Shown: positions 6,182 through 8,363 of the stretch, piece after piece
How positions within the stretch are numbered: the stretch's first letter is position 1
Layout of the letters: every line of letters begins with the position of its first letter
Source: Bacteroidota bacterium
Lineage (GTDB): Bacteria; Bacteroidota; Bacteroidia; Bacteroidales; WCHB1-69
DNA: 8,363 bases
NCBI GenBank assembly: GCA_023459435.1
Contig: JAEWUL010000287.1
Location: 1-8,363 of the forward strand
Direction: 5' to 3'
Notes under the pieces: generated by a model
Database searches by the model: none
What the model saw: the letters and a program-made list of their open reading frames with translations, nothing else
Told to the model about the DNA's origin: nothing
Made by a program: the position numbers and the translations under genes

Positions 6182-7690
6182 ATGAACCTATACACCAGAA
6201 AACGGAAATGGAAATGGATCCTGTTTGTATCAGCTTCCATCATTTTTCTGTTACTGATGTTTTATTCCAATACCTTAGTTAAAGGTATCGCTAAAGAAGA
6301 GCGCAGAAAAGTTAAAATCTGGGCTGATGCAATCAGTTATAAGGCTGAAATTGTTTCCCATACCAATACATTCTTTGAAACAATACGTAAAGAAGAGAAA
6401 AAAAGAGCCTCTCTTTTAGCTCAAGCTATTCGTAAAGTTAGTGAAGCAGATATTGATGAAGAGGTCACTTTTTACCTCAATTTTATTTCTTCAAATTCCA
6501 CAATACCAACCATTATCGTCAATGAAAACGGAAATATTGATGCTTCCGTTAATGTCGATGATTCCATTTTAGAGATGAAACATATTGACGAACTGGGATC
6601 TCAAATTGAGGAATTTGATGTCATTAAGGTTCCTTATTATAAATCCAGATTCATTTATGTTTACTACAAAGAGTCTCAGATATACTCAAATCTCAGGATT
6701 TTAATCAACGACTTAGTACAATCATTCTTTCAGGAAGTCGTGATCAATGAAGCTTCCACACCTGTTATTATTACGGATGAATCAAAAACGAATGTTTTTG
6801 CTTATGGACATATTGATACCACCCAACTGAAAACCCAACAAGATTGGATCAATCTGATTCATGAAATGGAGCGTGAAAATAGACCTATTAAGATAGAACT
6901 TCCACAACAAGGAACCTGTTATGTGATGTACAAGGAGTCTACGGTCTTAACCCGTTTACGTTATTTCCCTTATATTCAGTTCTTTTTTATATTTGTTTTT
7001 ATCATTATTGCGTATATTGTGTTCAGTTTTGCCCGTAAATCTGAACAGGACAGAGTATGGGTCGGAATGTCTAAAGAGACCGCACATCAGCTGGGAACTC
7101 CTATCTCCTCTCTACTAGCATGGTACGAAATATTAAGGGAACAAAATGTGGACTCTCAAATCCTTAAAGAGATCAAAAAAGATTTGAACAGATTAGAAAC
7201 GATTGCACAACGATTCTCAAAGATTGGTTCTGTTGCCGAATTAGAAGAGGAAGATGTCATTAAAGTGATTCATGAGTTTGTATCTTATTTACAAACCAGA
7301 TTATCATCTAAAGTGGAAATTAAAATAACATCTAATACAGAATCTTTGACTATTCCATTAAACAGATATTTATTTGAGTGGGTTATTGAGAATATCTGTA
7401 AAAACTCTGTTGATTCAATGGATGGGATAGGGGTGATCATTATTGATATTAATGAAGAAGTAAACCGCGTAAATATTGACATTACAGATACTGGAAAAGG
7501 GATTCCTCCACAAAGGTTCAAACAGATTTTTAAACCCGGGTTTACATCTAAAAAAAGAGGGTGGGGTTTAGGTCTAACTTTAGCAAAAAGGATTGTTGAA
7601 ACTTACCATAAAGGTAAAATATTTGTAAAATCATCGGTTTTAGAAAGGGGCACAACGATGAGAATAACATTAAAAAAAGGCAGTCAATAG
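6182..7690 (+). CDS. Membrane sensor histidine kinase without an adjacent response regulator
   Basis: A 502-residue inner-membrane kinase. Transmembrane helix 1 is at about 12-28 and helix 2 at about 262-283, enclosing a periplasmic region of some 233 residues of no fold I can name. No HAMP domain is evident; helix 2 runs straight into the dimerisation helix. The phosphoacceptor H-box is KETAHQLGTPISSLLAW (298-314), His302. The ATPase domain has the N-box ENICKNSVDSM (403-413, Asn404 and Asn408), G1 DTGKG (436-440), the F-box KPGFTS (451-456) and G2 GWGLGL (460-465). All residues needed for catalysis are present. HQLGTP in place of HELRTP is, from memory, frequent in Bacteroidota kinases. The ATG is 8 bases after moxR, implying one transcript with surA and moxR. 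No receiver-domain gene is in the window. The last codons form the left arm of a terminator. Confidence 0.93.
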   Translation: MNLYTRKRKWKWILFVSASIIFLLLMFYSNTLVKGIAKEERRKVKIWADAISYKAEIVSHTNTFFETIRKEEKKRASLLAQAIRKVSEADIDEEVTFYLNFISSNSTIPTIIVNENGNIDASVNVDDSILEMKHIDELGSQIEEFDVIKVPYYKSRFIYVYYKESQIYSNLRILINDLVQSFFQEVVINEASTPVIITDESKTNVFAYGHIDTTQLKTQQDWINLIHEMERENRPIKIELPQQGTCYVMYKESTVLTRLRYFPYIQFFFIFVFIIIAYIVFSFARKSEQDRVWVGMSKETAHQLGTPISSLLAWYEILREQNVDSQILKEIKKDLNRLETIAQRFSKIGSVAELEEEDVIKVIHEFVSYLQTRLSSKVEIKITSNTESLTIPLNRYLFEWVIENICKNSVDSMDGIGVIIIDINEEVNRVNIDITDTGKGIPPQRFKQIFKPGFTSKKRGWGLGLTLAKRIVETYHKGKIFVKSSVLERGTTMRITLKKGSQ

Positions 7691-7704
7691 ACTGCCTTTT
7701 TTTT
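7672..7704. terminator. Bidirectional intrinsic terminator overlapping the end of the kinase gene
   Basis: A perfect 7-bp stem, GGCAGTC (7679-7685) and GACTGCC (7690-7696), closes a 4-base loop AATA. Seven A's (7672-7678) precede the stem and eight T's (7697-7704) follow it, so the hairpin has a U-tract in either direction and can be extended by A-T pairs. On the plus strand the kinase stop codon TAG (7688-7690) lies at the loop and the start of the right arm. On the minus strand the structure begins 13 bases beyond the ferredoxin stop. It should terminate both convergent transcripts. Confidence 0.92.
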
Positions 7705-7716
7705 AATCATCCGAGA

Positions 7717-7887
7717 TTAGTTTGCGTGAATTGCTTCAGTTGGACAAACGCTCTCACATGCTCCACAGTCGATACAAACGTCAGGATCAATGGTATAAAC
7801 AGTTCCGGCTGAGATAGCATCAACTGGACATTCATCTTTGCAAGTACCACATGCAGTGCAGGTTTCTGGTTCAATTTTAAAAGCCAT
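7717..7887 (-). CDS. Small 2[4Fe-4S] bacterial-type ferredoxin
   Basis: A 56-residue protein read on the minus strand from ATG (7887-7885) to TAA (7719-7717). It carries two complete CxxCxxCxxxCP motifs: Cys10, 13, 16, 20 with Pro21, and Cys38, 41, 44, 48 with Pro49. In the clostridial-type fold each cluster uses the first three cysteines of one motif and the last of the other. It starts MAFKIEPETC and is otherwise acidic. The size and internal near-repeat are typical of low-potential cytoplasmic electron carriers used by oxidoreductases such as pyruvate:ferredoxin oxidoreductase. The specific partner cannot be read from the window. No cysteine is missing and no extra domain is present. It stands alone on its strand here, convergent to the kinase gene and divergent from the binding-protein gene. 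Confidence 0.95.
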   Translation of the reverse strand: MAFKIEPETCTACGTCKDECPVDAISAGTVYTIDPDVCIDCGACESVCPTEAIHAN

Positions 7888-7916
7888 GACTTTATTTTTT
7901 GAGTTAATATTTCGGG

Positions 7917-7948
7917 TGCAAAAGTAATATAATTTTTTTACTTTTGCA
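7917..7948. promoter_or_regulatory. Divergent promoter region with an 11-base inverted repeat carrying two -7 boxes
   Basis: TGCAAAAGTAA (7917-7927) and TTACTTTTGCA (7938-7948) are perfect inverted arms around a 10-base AT-only spacer. Each arm contains TACTTTTG, a full match to the Bacteroidota -7 consensus TAnnTTTG. The plus-strand copy (7939-7946) points to the binding-protein gene, 20 bases before its ATG. The minus-strand copy (complement of 7919-7926) points to the ferredoxin gene, 31 bases before its ATG. On the minus strand, TATG at the complement of 7947-7950 is a 3-of-4 match to a TTTG -33 element at 20-base spacing; the plus -33 is poorer. Promoter function is inferred; the repeat itself is seen directly. 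Confidence 0.7.
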
Positions 7949-7966
7949 TATTAAAAAAACATTATT

Positions 7967-8363
7967 ATGAAAAAAGGATTTCTAACGATACTAATCTATT
8001 TATCTTGTGGCATATTTGCTTTTTCTCAAACACAAAAAGAGATTACAGTACTTTTTCTTTTACCAATCCATTTAGATGAATCTGCTGTTGACATTGCCAC
8101 TATTGAAACAGATTTTGATATTTATGAGATTCCCTCTTTTGAAATGATGGGTTTTTGGGAAGGAGCTAAATTAGCTTTACAAACATATGAAGACTCTGAA
8201 CATCAAGTAAATGTAATAGTTAGAGATGTTACTACTGATGAAAAAAAGCTGATCACTTTATTCAACAACAATCAGCTAATGAAGGACGTAGATTTAATTA
8301 TCGGTCCTTTTTATGGGTCCTTATTTCCAATAGCAGCCAACTATGCAAAAGAACATAACATTT
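7967..8363 (+). CDS. Secreted type 1 periplasmic-binding-fold protein (ABC-type substrate-binding-like), 3' end missing
   Basis: Frame open from the ATG at 7967 to the end of the window, 132 codons. Residues 1-20 look like a signal peptide (MKKGF, hydrophobic to about 18, AFS before Gln21). A Cys14 inside the hydrophobic part is preceded by Tyr-Leu-Ser, a poor lipobox, so cleavage after Ser20 seems likelier. The mature part starts with a beta strand, EITVLFLLPIHL (25-36), then GFWEGAKLAL (about 65-74), VNVIVRDVTTDEKK (about 82-95) and DLIIGPFYGSLFPIAANYA (about 109-127). This order (LLP, then EGA-LA, then a D-T strand, then IIGP) is that of the Peripla_BP_6 / LpoA-like type 1 binding fold. 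In Bacteroidota such proteins often carry an N-terminal LysM repeat; none fits here. Ligand and partner lie beyond the window or are unknown. Confidence 0.72.
   Translation, partial: MKKGFLTILIYLSCGIFAFSQTQKEITVLFLLPIHLDESAVDIATIETDFDIYEIPSFEMMGFWEGAKLALQTYEDSEHQVNVIVRDVTTDEKKLITLFNNNQLMKDVDLIIGPFYGSLFPIAANYAKEHNI

Noticed and set aside
8006..8011. Cys14 of the binding-fold protein as a lipobox cysteine
   Set aside because: Tyr-Leu-Ser-Cys does not fit the usual lipobox, and the hydrophobic core continues past the cysteine to a normal signal-peptidase I site (AFS before Gln).
1..8363. Possible mobile element, CRISPR array, toxin-antitoxin or defence system
   Set aside because: No transposase, integrase, repeat-spacer pattern, small paired genes or tRNA-linked repeats were seen; base composition and coding style look even across the window.

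Overview
The window looks like a stretch of chromosome from an AT-rich member of the Bacteroidota, probably Bacteroidales-like and possibly anaerobic. This rests on several things: leaders are A-rich with poor Shine-Dalgarno sequences; promoter-like sites fit the Bacteroidota -7 consensus TAnnTTTG; the glycine-lipid acyltransferase pair is of the Bacteroidota type; an EnvC-like activator has the asparagine-for-histidine LytM site; and there is a 56-residue 2[4Fe-4S] ferredoxin of a kind common in anaerobic Bacteroidales. This is inferred from sequence character and family recall, not from a database search.

Block 1 (1-3760, all +) is a compact run of five genes: an EnvC-like amidase activator cut by the left edge, a PlsC-like O-acyltransferase (GlsA-like), an OlsB/GlsB-like N-acyltransferase, the ribosome-assembly GTPase EngB (YihA/YsxC), and a small META/HslJ-domain lipoprotein. 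Spacings are 5, 5, 19 and 27 bases, so they could be co-transcribed. Most of the block concerns the envelope: septal peptidoglycan splitting, amino-acid-linked membrane lipids and a lipoprotein.

Block 2 (3830-7690, all +) is a second run: a SurA-type periplasmic chaperone with two parvulin domains, a MoxR AAA+ ATPase and a two-transmembrane sensor histidine kinase. A possible promoter lies before surA. A strong intrinsic terminator is built into the last codons of the kinase gene. No response regulator and no DUF58/VWA (Bat) partners follow in this window.

Block 3 (7672-8363) holds the convergent 56-residue ferredoxin gene on the minus strand, which shares the bidirectional terminator. A divergent intergenic region follows, with an 11-base inverted repeat whose arms each contain a perfect -7 box, one for each direction. 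The last feature is the start of a secreted type 1 periplasmic-binding-fold protein, cut by the right edge.

I found no rRNA, tRNA, CRISPR array, insertion sequence or phage gene. The window reads as mainly housekeeping and envelope functions. The points most worth a second look are the overlapping divergent promoters, the pairing of MoxR with an orphan histidine kinase behind surA, and the glycine-lipid gene pair placed between envC and engB. None of these amounts to a clearly new system from sequence alone.
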